Assembly: GCF_901709675.1 (NCBI RefSeq)
Contig: NC_051088.1
Location: 17,929,193 to 17,993,192 of the forward strand
Direction: 5' to 3'
Length of the DNA: 64,000 bases
From: Syngnathus acus
Taxonomy: Eukaryota; Chordata; Actinopteri; Syngnathiformes; Syngnathidae
A program made the translations under genes and the position numbers. The notes beneath the pieces are model-generated. The model made no database searches and had not been told where the DNA came from. It was given only the letters and a program-made list of their open reading frames with translations. The first letter of the stretch is position 1, and each line of letters begins with the position of its first letter. Below are positions 13,180-24,324 of this stretch, in pieces.

Positions 13180-14050
13180 TCTTGAGAAACAAGTTTGTGA
13201 CCACGTCAAGTCATCTTTCCCCTTTGAAATGAAAGAAAATGAAGATTTTTTTTTTGTCAGACTATCTCACTCACTGAATATATCCACTCACATTGCTATT
13301 TTGTTGGCCACGCGAGAGCAGTATAAGACAAACATCCAGTCGACCGCCGCTATTGGGGGTCAACGACCATGAATAGCGAAAATCCAATGACGGCCATTGA
13401 AATGCATTGAGAAACTTTCAATCCACAAAGGGGGAAATAGTGTGTGTGGGGGATGTTAACCCAATAGATATTAAGAAATATGAAGATATTTTGAAAATAT
13501 TGGGGTTGGGGTGCAAATATGAGAATCTATGGGTGCCGGAGTGCCTAACGGCGGCAATGGAGGGGTGGACTGTAGACATACTTGGCTCCTCTTAACCTTC
13601 TCAGTATGGCTAGTTACTCCAGAGGACAAAGAATAACTGTATGCCTGTGAGTATTACATTATCTTCTGTTGCGCCACCATTTGTCCTCCAATATCCATTG
13701 CTTGTAACAGCACCTCCAAAAACTGTAGATGCAAATTGCTCATCCATCTGTGATGTTTTGCATTGTCTCTTAGCATTAGGCTAGCTGAGGCTTCACGGTT
13801 GTCTTTGTTTTATGAGTGTAAACAGTAAACTTCAGCTGAGCATGGCAACAAATGGCCCGAAGCATCTTTTTGAGGGGTTGTAAATGATCTGCTGTTGCTT
13901 GTTATGAAGTGAGTTGTGTTGGGTCACCTGCCACCATACTGTACAAGTCACATATGTCAAATTTGCACTCACAAATCAAAGCAGAAAAATTGTCCGTTAG
14001 GCGTATCTTGAAAATGTCATAAGTGAATCACTCGTTAGACAATCGTATCT
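13180..14050 (+). repeat. dispersed 'GAGATACGAGTT' family, copy A
   Basis: Markers shared with the copies at 15657 and 59440 appear in the same order: a start resembling 'gtcttgagaaacaagtt', a middle 'ttggccacgcgagagcagtataag...catccag', then 'tccattgcttgtaacagcacc', and an end 'gtcaaatttgcactcacaaatcaaag'. The copy is strongly diverged. The small open frame at 13407-13595 lies inside it and is not a gene. Confidence 0.55.
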
Positions 14051-14869
14051 GTAGGCACCACCACCACCACAGGGAATTATTTTCCGTTACCCTCATATTA
14101 TCTTTCTGTTGTTTTTAATGTTTTTTTCAACCAACACTGATTTCCATGAATATGTAAATGGCCGGGGCACTGTCATAGTAAAATTTTTGTTGTTGCAAAC
14201 TTCCCATCCTTGTTTCTAGTCGGACGAGTTTAAATCTTAATGCAAAATTTTGGCATCTGCAGAAAGTGATTATCTCGCAGGGAATAGATTTTGGTGCCGA
14301 TCCAAACTACAGCATCGTCTGGCATTGGTGGAGGTCAGTGATCTGCTGAGTGTCATTATTCTATAATAAGCATCTCCTGTATGTGTCTACTCTCTTGCCA
14401 CTCCAATTCCCTGCTGAATTTGGCCGTGCTCGGGACGAGTCGGCCTGTCAGGGCCCATTCATCAGCACTTGGAGAGGGACTGCAAGCAACAGGAGCTGTT
14501 CTTTCAGCACCACCCGGCAATGCTCCTATTGTGTAAAAGAGGGGTGCCCAAATATCCCAAGTCCAACTCAGATTCAAACCATCAGCTCATCAGCAGGTTT
14601 TGCAGAAGCCTGATGACAATTATGACAATCCCCACTCAACTGACTAAAATTTAAACATTACTTGGTCCCTCAAAATAAATTTGTTTCACCAGCACTCCCA
14701 GATTATTCTAACATGCTTAGCCTTCTTCAACTCAACAATGTTAGGGGAAAACTACTCTCAATGAGGCTCCCACTTCAGGGTGCGTTGAATTCTTATTTAG
14801 ACAATTTCATAAAGCCTTTAGCATGTTTTTGCCCCCAGGTGGTTGGTTGACTGCTTGTTGAGAAAGTCC

Positions 14870-14995
14870 TTGATTAAATATGCAGCAGCGCCTGCATTTG
14901 AAATGTAAATATCGCAGACAATCAGGTTAATTTAATCGTGGCAGTCAAAATCTTGATCATGATTCTAAATCGTTTAATTGTGCAGCCCTGGAAGC
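14870..14995 (-). repeat. hAT-like relic fragment
   Basis: Read on the minus strand, this begins 'gggctgcacaattaaacgatt' and continues to 'gcaggcgctgctgcatattt', the wording of a common teleost non-autonomous element. Only one end is recognisable. Confidence 0.5.
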
Positions 14996-15156
14996 CAATT
15001 TTTTTTCCCAATCGAAATCACCAGAAATGAGTAAACAAAACAAACTGAAGATCAAGACTGATGAATCCCTTTTAAGTGCGTCTCTCCTACACTTTGATGT
15101 TTCCAACCAGTGATTCCCAACTGCTGAGCTGCGGCACCTCAGTGAGTCATGAGAGA

Positions 15157-15215
15157 AATGATCCATCCATCAATTTTCTATACTGCTTGTCCTTATTAGG
15201 GTTGTGGGTGACGTT
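15157..15215 (-). repeat. 3' tail of GGAT-tailed repeat
   Basis: The sequence starts with 'atccatccat' and continues 'tttctatactgcttgtcc', the reverse complement of the usual 3' end of a teleost retroposon tailed with GGAT units. It is truncated after about 60 bases. Confidence 0.6.
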
Positions 15216-15656
15216 GCATCATTGTCATTGTGATATGCAAAGACACAAAAACAAGGTAGGCAATCCAGACATTGGACCCCAAATTAAAGGGGATCTGAGA
15301 GACGGCCCCACATTGGCTCACTTCAACGTCACCGTTTTAGACACTGCAACGACAACACATTGGGAATCCCCCCCCCCCCACACACACAGGGCACCTTACT
15401 AGCTGTTACTGGCTGGTAGGAAGTAGGGGACCCTGAGATATTACCGCTACAGACGACACCACTGGAACACCTCAAAAAAACTTCAACATCATGTCGGGAT
15501 TCGGAATATCCCGAATGGGGATCCCAAATAGCGAACTTGGTTGTGATTTTATCATTCTGTAAATTTTGTGGGTTGGGTTTGTTGTCGTTTTTACAATGTA
15601 CGTGAACTTTACTTTCTGGGTTTTTCAGTTAATGTTATTCATTTAATATGTTATTT

Positions 15657-16240
15657 ACAGTGGTGCCTTAAGATAGGAGTTGAATTGATTCCATGACCAA
15701 GCTCATAGCAAACAACTTGTATTGCAAATTATCTTAATTGAATGGAAATGCCATTTTCTCAGTACAGCCTCCAGCATTCAACAAATCCAACAAAACGTTT
15801 GTAATGTACAAAATGACACTCAATTATAGTATATTGCACATTATAAAAAATGCAGTAAATAAATATAATGGCAGGAATATTAAACCATTTTAGGTATTTT
15901 CTGCTTCAATTCAACAAACATTGTGTTGCTCCACCTACACCTTGGCTACGTGGGGGCAGTATGATGCACACATCCAGAGCTACATGCAACATCTCAGTTC
16001 CTCTACGAATGCCGCACTGATGCTGTTCATTAGTGCATCAATACAGTTTCCCCATTATATTAGTGTTACACTATTAAACATTTTTTGTTGTCGTTTTAAA
16101 TGTACAAACGGAAGTGACGCTGAATAGCTTGAAGCCTCTTTTGGAAGAATATTTGCACAAGTAGTACTTGTTCTAATTTGAGTTTTCTGCTACCATACAG
16201 CACTGGTATCTCAAAAATTTGCTCGCAAATCAAAGGGAAA
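15657..16240 (+). repeat. dispersed 'GAGATACGAGTT' family, copy B
   Basis: This is the best preserved copy of the family. It starts 'acagtggtgccttaagatagg', passes the marker 'cttggctacgtgggggcag' with 'cacatccag' shortly after, and ends 'ctggtatctcaaaaatttg' followed by 'ctcgcaaatcaaag'. The two ends are partly inverted versions of each other, suggesting a TIR-bearing DNA element. No protein is encoded. Confidence 0.6.
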
Positions 16241-16457
16241 AAAAGATGGTTCCTTTCTTAAAAAACTCGTATCGTTGGTCCTTGTATCTAAAGTACCCAC
16301 TACAGTGTTTGATGAGAAAGATATATATATTTTCCTTTTTTTCTCTCTCTCTTTTATCCTTTTTTTTGGAGGGGGGTCTAGAAAAGCCCCTGAGTAGGCA
16401 ATACTTTTGTGACATTTTGGGTATATTTCTCAAAAGTATAACGAGTATATCGATCGT

Positions 16458-16474
16458 CACAAAAAAAAAAAAAA
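16458..16474 (-). promoter_or_regulatory. U-rich tract after grm7 donor
   Basis: On the minus strand a pure T tract begins about 45 bases inside the intron after the GC donor. U-rich intronic stretches near weak 5' splice sites are known to help U1 recruitment through TIA-type proteins. Here that role is only a guess, because the tract may simply be a homopolymer. Confidence 0.25.
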
Positions 16475-16519
16475 AATTGCGAAATGTCGTTTCCGTGCAA
16501 AAGTGTACTTTCCACTTGC

Positions 16520-17023
16520 CTGGAAGAGGCGTAGGATGTTGGCAACCATGATCGATACAGAGCTCGCGGAGGCTCCGACGACTCCCACCACTTTTTCAGG
16601 CTTGACAAAGACCGGCGGCTCCCCGTTGGTGCACCTAACATCTGAGGTGTCCTTAGTGATGAGGGCCTGCACGAAAGTTAGCGACTGCTCCAGCGCGTAG
16701 GTATCCCTCGAACAAGTGTCCAGCACCCGGGCGCCCAGGGTGATGTTGGGCAAGAGTTGCTCGTCCTGATTGATTTGGTCCAGAGCGTACATCATGGCTT
16801 CGAGCCGCTGGATGCCGTTCTCCTTCTTCAGGTCCCCGCACGGCGCGCCGTCCACCCCCCTGGCGTGCACTGGGAAAAGTCCGCCGAGGGTCAAGTGGCC
16901 CTCGGTCCGGATCGAATGCGGCGCGTACGTCTCCTGAGCCACAGCCAAATCCAGCGCAGTCCGCATGAGGCAAAACAATGTCCACACGGAGCCCAGCTCG
17001 GCGAATAGAACGGGACGAGCCAT
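16520..17023 (-). CDS. grm7: metabotropic glutamate receptor 7, first coding exon
   Basis: This exon encodes the N-terminal 168 residues of a presynaptic group III metabotropic glutamate receptor, a class C GPCR that inhibits adenylate cyclase through Gi/o. Residues 1-29 form a signal peptide; the mature part starts near QETYAPHSI and covers the first lobe of the Venus-flytrap glutamate-binding domain. Visible family motifs are [10 protein letters not shown], the RLEAM segment (R73 corresponds to the glutamate-binding arginine of group III receptors), NITLG with a glycosylation sequon at N93, [21 protein letters not shown] and [15 protein letters not shown]. The stretch [22 protein letters not shown] is closer to remembered GRM7 than to GRM4, GRM6 or GRM8. 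The ATG has A at -3 and G at +4, and TAG and TAA stand in frame just before it, which fixes the start. The exon ends in phase 0 at ...LRLFQ, where the family normally continues with IPQIS. The donor there is CAG|GCAAGT, a GC donor. Remaining exons are not in the window. Confidence 0.92.
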
Positions 17024-17076
17024 GTTTTACTATGAAATAAAAATCGAGAGATGAATGGTGCAATCACGAGAAGTTG

Positions 17077-17091
17077 TTAACGCGAGGGCAT
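17077..17091 (-). promoter_or_regulatory. four-codon upstream ORF (MPSR-stop)
   Basis: Reading towards grm7, an ATG with A at -3 opens a four-codon frame (Met-Pro-Ser-Arg-stop) that closes 53 bases before the grm7 start. No other ATG lies between it and the main start. If transcribed it would be a minimal uORF allowing reinitiation. Whether the leader includes it is unknown. Confidence 0.4.
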
Positions 17092-17115
17092 CGTGGCTCG
17101 CTCGTCACCGCGGAG

Positions 17116-17206
17116 ATTCAACAAGCTGGGCAAGAATACAAGCAAGACGCGGTCCGTGAAGGAGGCTCGATGCGCCCATTGCCTCCTCGCTGCCAGCTTG
17201 TTGAAT
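17116..17206 (-). promoter_or_regulatory. compound inverted repeat in grm7 leader
   Basis: Bases 17116-17129 (attcaacaagctgg) and 17193-17206 are perfect 14-bp inverted copies. Between them GGAGGC (17161-17166) and GCCTCC (17181-17186) form an inner stem. In a transcript towards grm7 this would fold into a two-level hairpin about 95-185 bases before the start codon. Confidence 0.5.
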
Positions 17207-17945
17207 GGCGAAGCCTCTCGTGGAAAATTTATTTTAACTCGACTCCGGCCGCGTCCAACTGGGGTTCCAATCCCAAATAACACACAAAAAAGAAATCAGC
17301 GCGCGCAGTGAACGGCAGATGCGGTCAGTACTTGAATCTGAGCTCCTGCAGAAGTCGGTGACATTCTTGTTGTGGAGCAACTCTTGCGCGGAGGTGCAAC
17401 ATCTCTTTCCCACTGGCTTCAGACAGAGCCGAGGGAGGGGAGGGGAGGGAAGGAAAATATAGAAAGAAAAGACGAGTGCGCGCTCGCTTCGTCCACTGAG
17501 CGGCGTGAAAAGGAAAATGCAGCTAATTAAAGCTTTCCTCTGTCGCTGCAAACGCTCGCGAATGAGTCACGGGCAGGCTTGCATGGTGTACGGCCCCCTT
17601 TGTTGTTTTTTTTCCCCTCCTCTTTTATTTTCCACGGAGGACGTTACTTGGCTTGACTGCGAGCAAGTCAAATGGCGAGCGTATAGCCTGGCACTTCATG
17701 GTTTTTAGAAAGTAAGCAAACTAGACGACGAGCTGAATAATCGCTCTCCGGAGATGCAGCACATCTCGACATGCAATCTCTCCGCACTTCCCCGCCCTCT
17801 TTTATTGCCACGCGAAAGTCGATTTGACGGTGACACGCAGTTTAAAATCGTGACGACGACTGCCAAGCAGCGATGACAACGAGAGCTTGTCTCGAGCTCC
17901 TCAAGTACTTTTCTATTCATTACCGTGGACCTTTAAAAGAGGAGC

Positions 17946-17964
17946 GGGGGGGGGGGGGGGGGGG
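17946..17964 (+). repeat. G19 homopolymer
   Basis: Nineteen consecutive G residues sit at the upstream edge of the CpG-rich region. Such a run can form G-quadruplex structure. Its exact length may be unreliable in assembly. Confidence 0.9.
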
Positions 17965-17965
17965 T

Positions 17966-19473
17966 TGGATAGGGTCCAGCCTGCATGGTCTCCAAGGCAA
18001 CGCGTTTTTCACCAGACATCCCTGATTCATCCTCCACAGTTCACACACACACAAGCACACATCGAAAGGAATTAACCACATCTATAGGAGCAAGAAGCCC
18101 CTCACAAAACACCATCCTCACCAAAAAGTGCACAGATGGTGCTTTTACAAACCTGACCGACTTCCCAGCAATTTCATGTGCAAGCGTTAGTCAAGGAGTT
18201 TCTTGGCAGAGCCGTCGCATTCTAAAAAGTTACAGTATTATTCAAAGGAGAGAGCAAATCCAATATCGTTATAGGTAGGTTCTATTTGGGCAGTGTTTCC
18301 CAAACTTTATTAGGCCAAGAACCATTTGGAAATTCTAACGGCACACAACCAAGCAAAAACACTGGAACAAATATATAGATATATGGAATATAAATATTAT
18401 AAATTGGATTTTAAAGTGAATTTCCTTCCTTTTAAAACCAGACATCATCTCAAACTGACGGCAGAAAATGCATCAACATTTACGATATCTTCCGTTTCTA
18501 GTTTGGTCTGTACAATACATCACAAAATCGGCAAAAGTGATCTTTAGTTTTTCCATTAAGAGTTAAAGCAGGTGTGTGCAAATGTCTTATATAGTCAGTG
18601 TGCTGCACATCTAATTAAACAAATAATTGGAATCTAGTTAAGTCGTGTTATTGTCTTCCAAAATAGGATTCAGAAGCGTTGGAGCCTGTCATGTAGTTGT
18701 CTTGATATATTTTGGGCCAATGTCAGAAGCCGGTGCTACTATTTCCCAAAACAAAACAAAACCCCCGCTGCCAAGCCTTCCACATCAAACAAGTGATGCA
18801 AAACAGAACAAACATGTTGCATTAAACCGCTTTCGAATAAAGACATATCTTGTTGTCCTTGCCAGCGATGTACTGTTGAATGGTAGATTTCATTCTTGCA
18901 AAATTTTTATTTTTTTTTTTCAAGGGAATGATGTAACATTGGAACCTTTCCCATGGAAAGTAATGAAAAATGTATGACGCATGGACGTGGGTGCAAGGAG
19001 GTATCCAAGTGCTCACATCACATGCATGGCTGCATGGCCTACATCGTCCGCAAGCGGAAATCTTGCAGTTTACATGTGTACATGCAACCTGCATGCACCA
19101 ATGGACCAGTAAGTTTATTTCTTCTTCAACAACGTCAAGCTTGGTGCACTCTATTTTAATTCTAATGCAAATGATGGATTCCACGACGATTGGCCGCGAC
19201 TCGGCTACTTTCATTCCTACAACGGTGCCAACACAAATTCTACCTGTGCAAATTCTAAGAAAATACTAAAAGAAAGAAAACCACCCACGCGCACAGCTAG
19301 ACTACACTTTGTGAGAGACCTGTGCTGGGTGTGAAAATAGGGCCTTTTAACTTTGCGCTTCAACTTCAAGGTACGTACATATTTTACAAGGCACACCACA
19401 AAAACAAAGAAATAAAACACAAGTACCATAGAGACGACCTATTTTGTGACACAAATTTGGTTGAGAATCTTTG
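17966..19473. other. intergenic, no gene recognised
   Basis: Upstream flank of grm7. About 18286-18580 begins with 'gcagtgtttcccaaac', the usual start of a teleost hAT-like non-autonomous element, but a matching right end was not found. The remainder shows only short chance open frames. Confidence 0.5.
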
Positions 19474-19481
19474 ATCTAAAG

Positions 19482-19798
19482 CAGTGGTGTCAAACTTTTG
19501 TTTTGTCGAGGGCCACTTTGTAAGCGCAGTTTCCCATGGAGGGCTGTTATGACGGTGAAACCAAATAAATATTTTATCGTCGCATCAATTGATCACATAC
19601 TACTCAAAAGATTAGTAGGTTCCGAGATTTGAGTTTCAGATGTCAATTATAGCAGGTTCTTCAATTATTGTTCACGTTATTGTGAAAAAAAATCGCATTG
19701 CACATGGCAAAAATTGAGACATGATTTGTTTTCACGGGCTACATAAAATGATGCGGCGGGCCATATCTGGCCCCCGGGCCTTGACTTTGACATCAGTG
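19482..19798 (+). mobile_element. hAT-like MITE with 8-bp target duplication
   Basis: The left end CAGTGGTGTCAAACTTTTG and the right end (read inverted: CACTGATGTCAAAGTCAAG) are imperfect terminal inverted repeats. The flanks are atctaaag (19474-19481) and atctgaag (19799-19806), an 8-bp duplication with one mismatch, the length typical of the hAT superfamily. Internal phrases such as 'gcgggccatatctggccc' are typical of this widespread teleost element. At 317 bp it has no coding capacity and must have been moved by a transposase made elsewhere. Confidence 0.85.
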
Positions 19799-20561
19799 AT
19801 CTGAAGCAAGGATGAGAAACTGGTGGCCCTCGACAACACAAACGATAAAATCTTTTTTTACATATATTCAATGAATTAAAATGTGACGGTTCTCAAGCTG
19901 GCAAACCTGGCCGACTTCATTGACAGATGGTGGCTTCAAATTGTGTATTCAAAACTATTTGTATTTGTCTGTTTTTGTGCCAAAAGGTTAGAGTTCTAAT
20001 CACATATTTTGTTGGTTACACTATTGGCTGCATGATAAGGCACTGATGTAATTTTCGGAGCGAGTGAGAATCCAGTATTCACCCAGATATCATAGCACTG
20101 TGCACTCTCACATAAGCTGTTGTCTTGGAAACATGCATATTTTTCCATACCTTTCCAGACCTGGAATTCTTATTCCATACTTTCCAGGATGGTTACACAG
20201 TGTGTGATTATTTTGTTGTTTGCTGCAAACACTTTGTTGTTGAGTTGGGGTTGTGGATATTTCATACATGGATTGAAAAATGCGTTATCACAAGTGAAAT
20301 ATATTCAGAACTTATATTTTACATGTATCAACATATTTTGTCATTAGCACTGATGAGTAATTGTGGCTTCCTGTGGATTTAAGCAGCCCATCCTCATTTA
20401 AAGTGTCAATAGGCGTAAATATCTATATCACTACCTATGTCAAAGTTGCCTAAACCACATTTGAAAGGGAAAGAAAAGAGAAATTCCTCAAAAAAGTGCT
20501 TTCATCGTCATTCAATCTTTACCAATCACCACCAAAAACGATATATTATCGAGAGAGAGTG

Positions 20562-20890
20562 AGAGTCGTGCCTTGAGATATGAGTTTAACACTCATCAAT
20601 CAAAACACTTGTCTCTCAAATCCCATTAAGGGCCATTAATCTGTTCCAACACCCCCTCACCCAATTTGTTCTAATGCATATTTTTATGAGGGTAAAAAAA
20701 AAAACTCAGTTAAATTGTATTTTACAAAAACACGCAGAAATTATATCATTAAAGAGAAAAAAAAATGTTTAGAAAAATTGTCTTTGTGACTAAATGGTAC
20801 TCGTTTAGGTGTGCCTGCCTTGGTCGCCTGGTGTCAGTAAAAAACAGACGGATGAATGTACTTTGATTGATATGTTATTATGAATCCCAC
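20562..20890 (+). repeat. dispersed 'GAGATACGAGTT' family, copy C
   Basis: Starts 'cgtgccttgagatatgagttt' and reaches the family marker 'gccttggtcgcctggtgtcagt'. The right part of the element seems to be missing or too diverged to see. Confidence 0.5.
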
Positions 20891-23800
20891 TTCTTGCTGC
20901 GATATGATTGGCTGCAGTTCTTCCTGGACGCAGCAGCCAAGCAAAATGTAGTGGGGGTATTTACTGTCTATAAGTGTGACTCATAAAGGCCTCCACTCCT
21001 CTCTGATCATTGATACGGCACTAATATCAGTTGTAACAATATTGTACTGAGCAGCCAGAGAGGTCTAAAGCTTTCTTATGTTCTAACAAGCTACATTTCT
21101 GCTTCCTTACCACCATCATACCCCTCCTCCATAAAAATGTAAGAGGATGATTAGTTCACAGAATGTTGCAGGTCTTTATATTTTAAAGCTTTATTACAGG
21201 AGTTTTTTTAAAGATTAGTTTTTAGCAATAAAACAATATAAAGTGACGATACCGCATTCATGCAGCAATCTGCAAGGCTGCAGTTGCTAAATAAACACAC
21301 AGCAAAGGATTACGGGATGTCAATTTGCTTATTCAATTTGGTTGAGTTTCTGTATGGTGTTAAAAAAAAAAAATTACATCGGACCTCGCTTTAAAAACAT
21401 GCTGGTCCCATTCATTTCTGTTCAATTAAAAGATTAGAAAAGGCAATGTAGCACTAATTGAAACACGCATGTCCTATTGACATTACAAGCTTGGATGGAC
21501 ACATTTCTAATTAATTAAGTTGAATAGTGACTAATTCAATCTTAATCCTGTCATGCAGTGTATTTATCTCCATTAGCTTTTTGAATATTTTACAACAGGC
21601 AATACATGCAAGTATGCTAACGCCGAGCATGCTAATATGGGTTCGGGTGCACATTGTGTGCACTGAGTCAGGGATTCATGACACACACGGGGAGAAAGTG
21701 TGGGAAGAAGAGTCGTGAGAGGCGAAGGAGGCAGATGGCCTCCTCTAATACGAGCACGCCGAGACAGGCAGGCGAGCGCGAGAGGGAAGCAGCAAGCTTT
21801 TCCACAAGTGACAGCCAGAGAAACTGGTGTCGCCACGCACAGCATTAATTTCACCGCTCGGACTCTCTGCTTTAAGAGCCCGACTCCCACTTCCACTGTC
21901 AGCTGAAAGGTTACTTTTGAGAAATGGGGCCTGTGCCATGATTTAATTCACTGACTAACCTCAGGAAGAGGGGTCTTTCCCCAGGGGAGGTGCTGTGATT
22001 TAGAGTAAGATTATACCTTGGATTGGATCTTCTGTCTTTCTCTTTCCTCACTCCGTGGCGAAGCCGCCAGACACGCAGCCACTCAAAAGAATTCTATTTC
22101 AGTTTCGTCATGTAATGAATTATCAAGCAAACACAGGCCGCTGGAGACCGCGTGTCGTCTTATAATCCATTATAGACATGAAAGCAAAAGAAAAGATGCG
22201 GTTTCCATATGCCACAGTTGCAAAACAATTCCATATATCCGGCACTAGATAGATGATGGTTTCCTATGAGAGGGCGGGGCCTTTGTTTCAAGCATTCAAT
22301 AACATGTCTGCTCAATACAGCCTTCTTCAAGTCAATTACAGCGCTGGCACGGAGTGAACAACAGGCAAAGGAACAATAAAAAGTCTACCTTTAGGACAAG
22401 AAGCAATACGCTCTCCTTTCAGGCTGACGTTGGCCACAATGGGGTCTGTCTGTCAAATTAATTAACCTGGAAACAGGTTTAATTCCCAGACTCAAATGGA
22501 AAGGCCGTCGAATCCACAGGAACAAAATAACTCCACAGCAGAAGGTAATTGCATGTCGAGTTGATTTGTTTGAAAGCATACAGAGCACCGACTTGTTTGG
22601 AGTCCCGCATATTCTGTGTGCGGAGAGGTGAGGTGTTAATGTTAGATCAATGCAGGGCCAATGTTACATTAGCAACATGAAGGTCAGCTCGTTGCAGAAC
22701 CCCTGCGTCTTCAATGCGCGCCATCTGCTCTGGAACAATAAAATAAATTGGGCTGTGTTTTTATTCATCTCTGTCAGCAGATTTGGCGCCAATGTGAGGG
22801 GTGGGGAAAGGAAAAGTGGAAAACAAGAGTGTCATTTTACAGCCCCGTGGAATGTTTACCTCTCGTGTTGCTCATTGCAAAGACAAAGCGGGTCCACACT
22901 CTCAATGCTCTTAATTATGACCCTAATCCATCTGTCATACCTGCACCAATGTAATTAGGATTCAGTACAGAAAATTCCTTGAGCTCAATATCCACCGACA
23001 CGCTGAAATATACAAAAGATGGGCTCATAATGCACAAGTGACCATTGGCACACAAAAATACAACGGGGACCTTCATTTCATCGGTGACATTTAGTCCGAC
23101 ATGCTAGTCGTGAACACGATTGCACATAGCGACATTTTATTGTTCTTGTAAAAACTCGGAAGTTGGGTCACTGGCATCTCAAGGTACCAAAGAGAAAGTG
23201 AACCGATCACTTATCACAACTACATTAAGCTTCATGGGGCAATGGTGTGTTGTAAAAGGGGAACTGCCCCCCCCCATTTTAAAAGAAAGAATACTTGGTA
23301 TGTGCCAGCTCTAGTAAGAGCACGGGGCTCTGATGATTGCTTTCATGAAACGAGAGTTCAATGGGACAATTCATCAACGTAAGGGTGGTGTGCCATGGTG
23401 ACCGAAATAGTTTTCAGTTGCAATCTGGAAGTGGCATCAAAGGCACAAGTAGCACCAGTGGGCGCAACGTCTTGACATGAAAGAGCGCCGCTAAAAGGAA
23501 TCCAGATTAACTCACAAATTCAATTAATAAGTAGGCTACACGATGCTCGCGTATGTAGCATTTTGCTGATGAATATTTAGCAACCGTCATCGTTGATAAA
23601 GTGTGCAGAAATTGGTGAACATGTGTCACAATTTCACAAAAAGATCTAAAAGCGGTATAGCTGCAATATTTCAAAAATATATTTTTTTTTTAAAGTTAAA
23701 AAATACTTCTTAGATTTAAGAAAATAAGCCGATGAAGGAGATATGGACAAGCTTTGACATCTTGGGTGTAGATTCCCTTTAATCATTCATCTTTCTTTCT

Positions 23801-24324
23801 ATGGCGAGTTGTCAAAATCTGTCTTTGCGTGAAACTGTTTCAAAGAATGGCAACCACTGGGTTACATGACAACAAATCTTACCGGTTATATAGGGATGTG
23901 ATCTTCAAGACTTGGTTATTAAAAGTGTCTTGTTATTTTCCCCACTGGCGAGACATCTCTCTGATTAGGTGCCTGCCAGGTAATGATCAGCAGTATTACA
24001 TGTGGCAGATTAGGACAAAAGGGGGCCGACCTTCCACCCGCAGAGTTGTGGATTCTTGCAGAGGGCCTATTAGTGGGTGACCTAGCCTCTGTTCTGATGA
24101 CCAAATTCACGCTCCAATAGCCTCACACGATAAATGGACGCAGCTGTGTTTGTTAACCGAGAAGACTTTGCAGCCACAAATTTGATAGTGATCGCAAATG
24201 TCTCTGACCTTGTGGCTGTTAATTTGTTGGCTCTCAGAGCAGTGTCTTCACCGATATTGTGTTGGCTGAGGTGTGTGTAAGGGGAGGCGATAATTGAAAA
24301 ATTAGCAAGTCCAAATCTGAGACC
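20891..24324. other. intergenic, no gene recognised
   Basis: Mostly unique sequence without recognisable coding features. Bases 21640-21910 and 22020-22960 are less AT-rich and non-repetitive, with phrases such as 'caaattaattaacctgg' (about 22455). They could contain regulatory DNA of grm7, but no alignment supports this. Confidence 0.4.

Larger units (their letters stand above)
1..16519 (-). other. presumed first part of grm7 intron 1
   Basis: This stretch lies directly downstream of the grm7 first coding exon on the minus strand, so it should be intron 1 up to the window edge. Reading the minus strand, I looked for the next exon expected in group III mGluRs (the part around the GWNYVS motif) and did not find it, so exon 2 probably lies outside the window. 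What it holds otherwise is AT-rich unique sequence with scattered repeats listed separately. Bases 433-2054, 2870-4170, 4335-9385 and 11110-12640 show nothing I recognise apart from short homopolymers. The intron assignment is inference from gene orientation and from the known very large introns of GRM7. Confidence 0.7.
16560..17900 (-). promoter_or_regulatory. CpG-rich promoter/leader region of grm7
   Basis: CpG dinucleotides and GC content rise sharply across the first exon and for about 900 bases upstream, then return to the AT-rich background. This is the usual pattern for a vertebrate CpG-island promoter. No convincing TATA box was seen upstream of the start codon. The transcription start is not determined, so the boundary between leader and promoter is unknown. 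The region holds a short upstream ORF and an inverted repeat, listed separately; other open frames here are shadows of GC-rich sequence. Confidence 0.6.

Noticed and set aside
16219-17311. Several plus- and minus-strand open frames overlapping grm7 exon 1 and its leader
   Set aside because: GC-rich antisense or out-of-frame shadows; the grm7 frame alone matches a known family.
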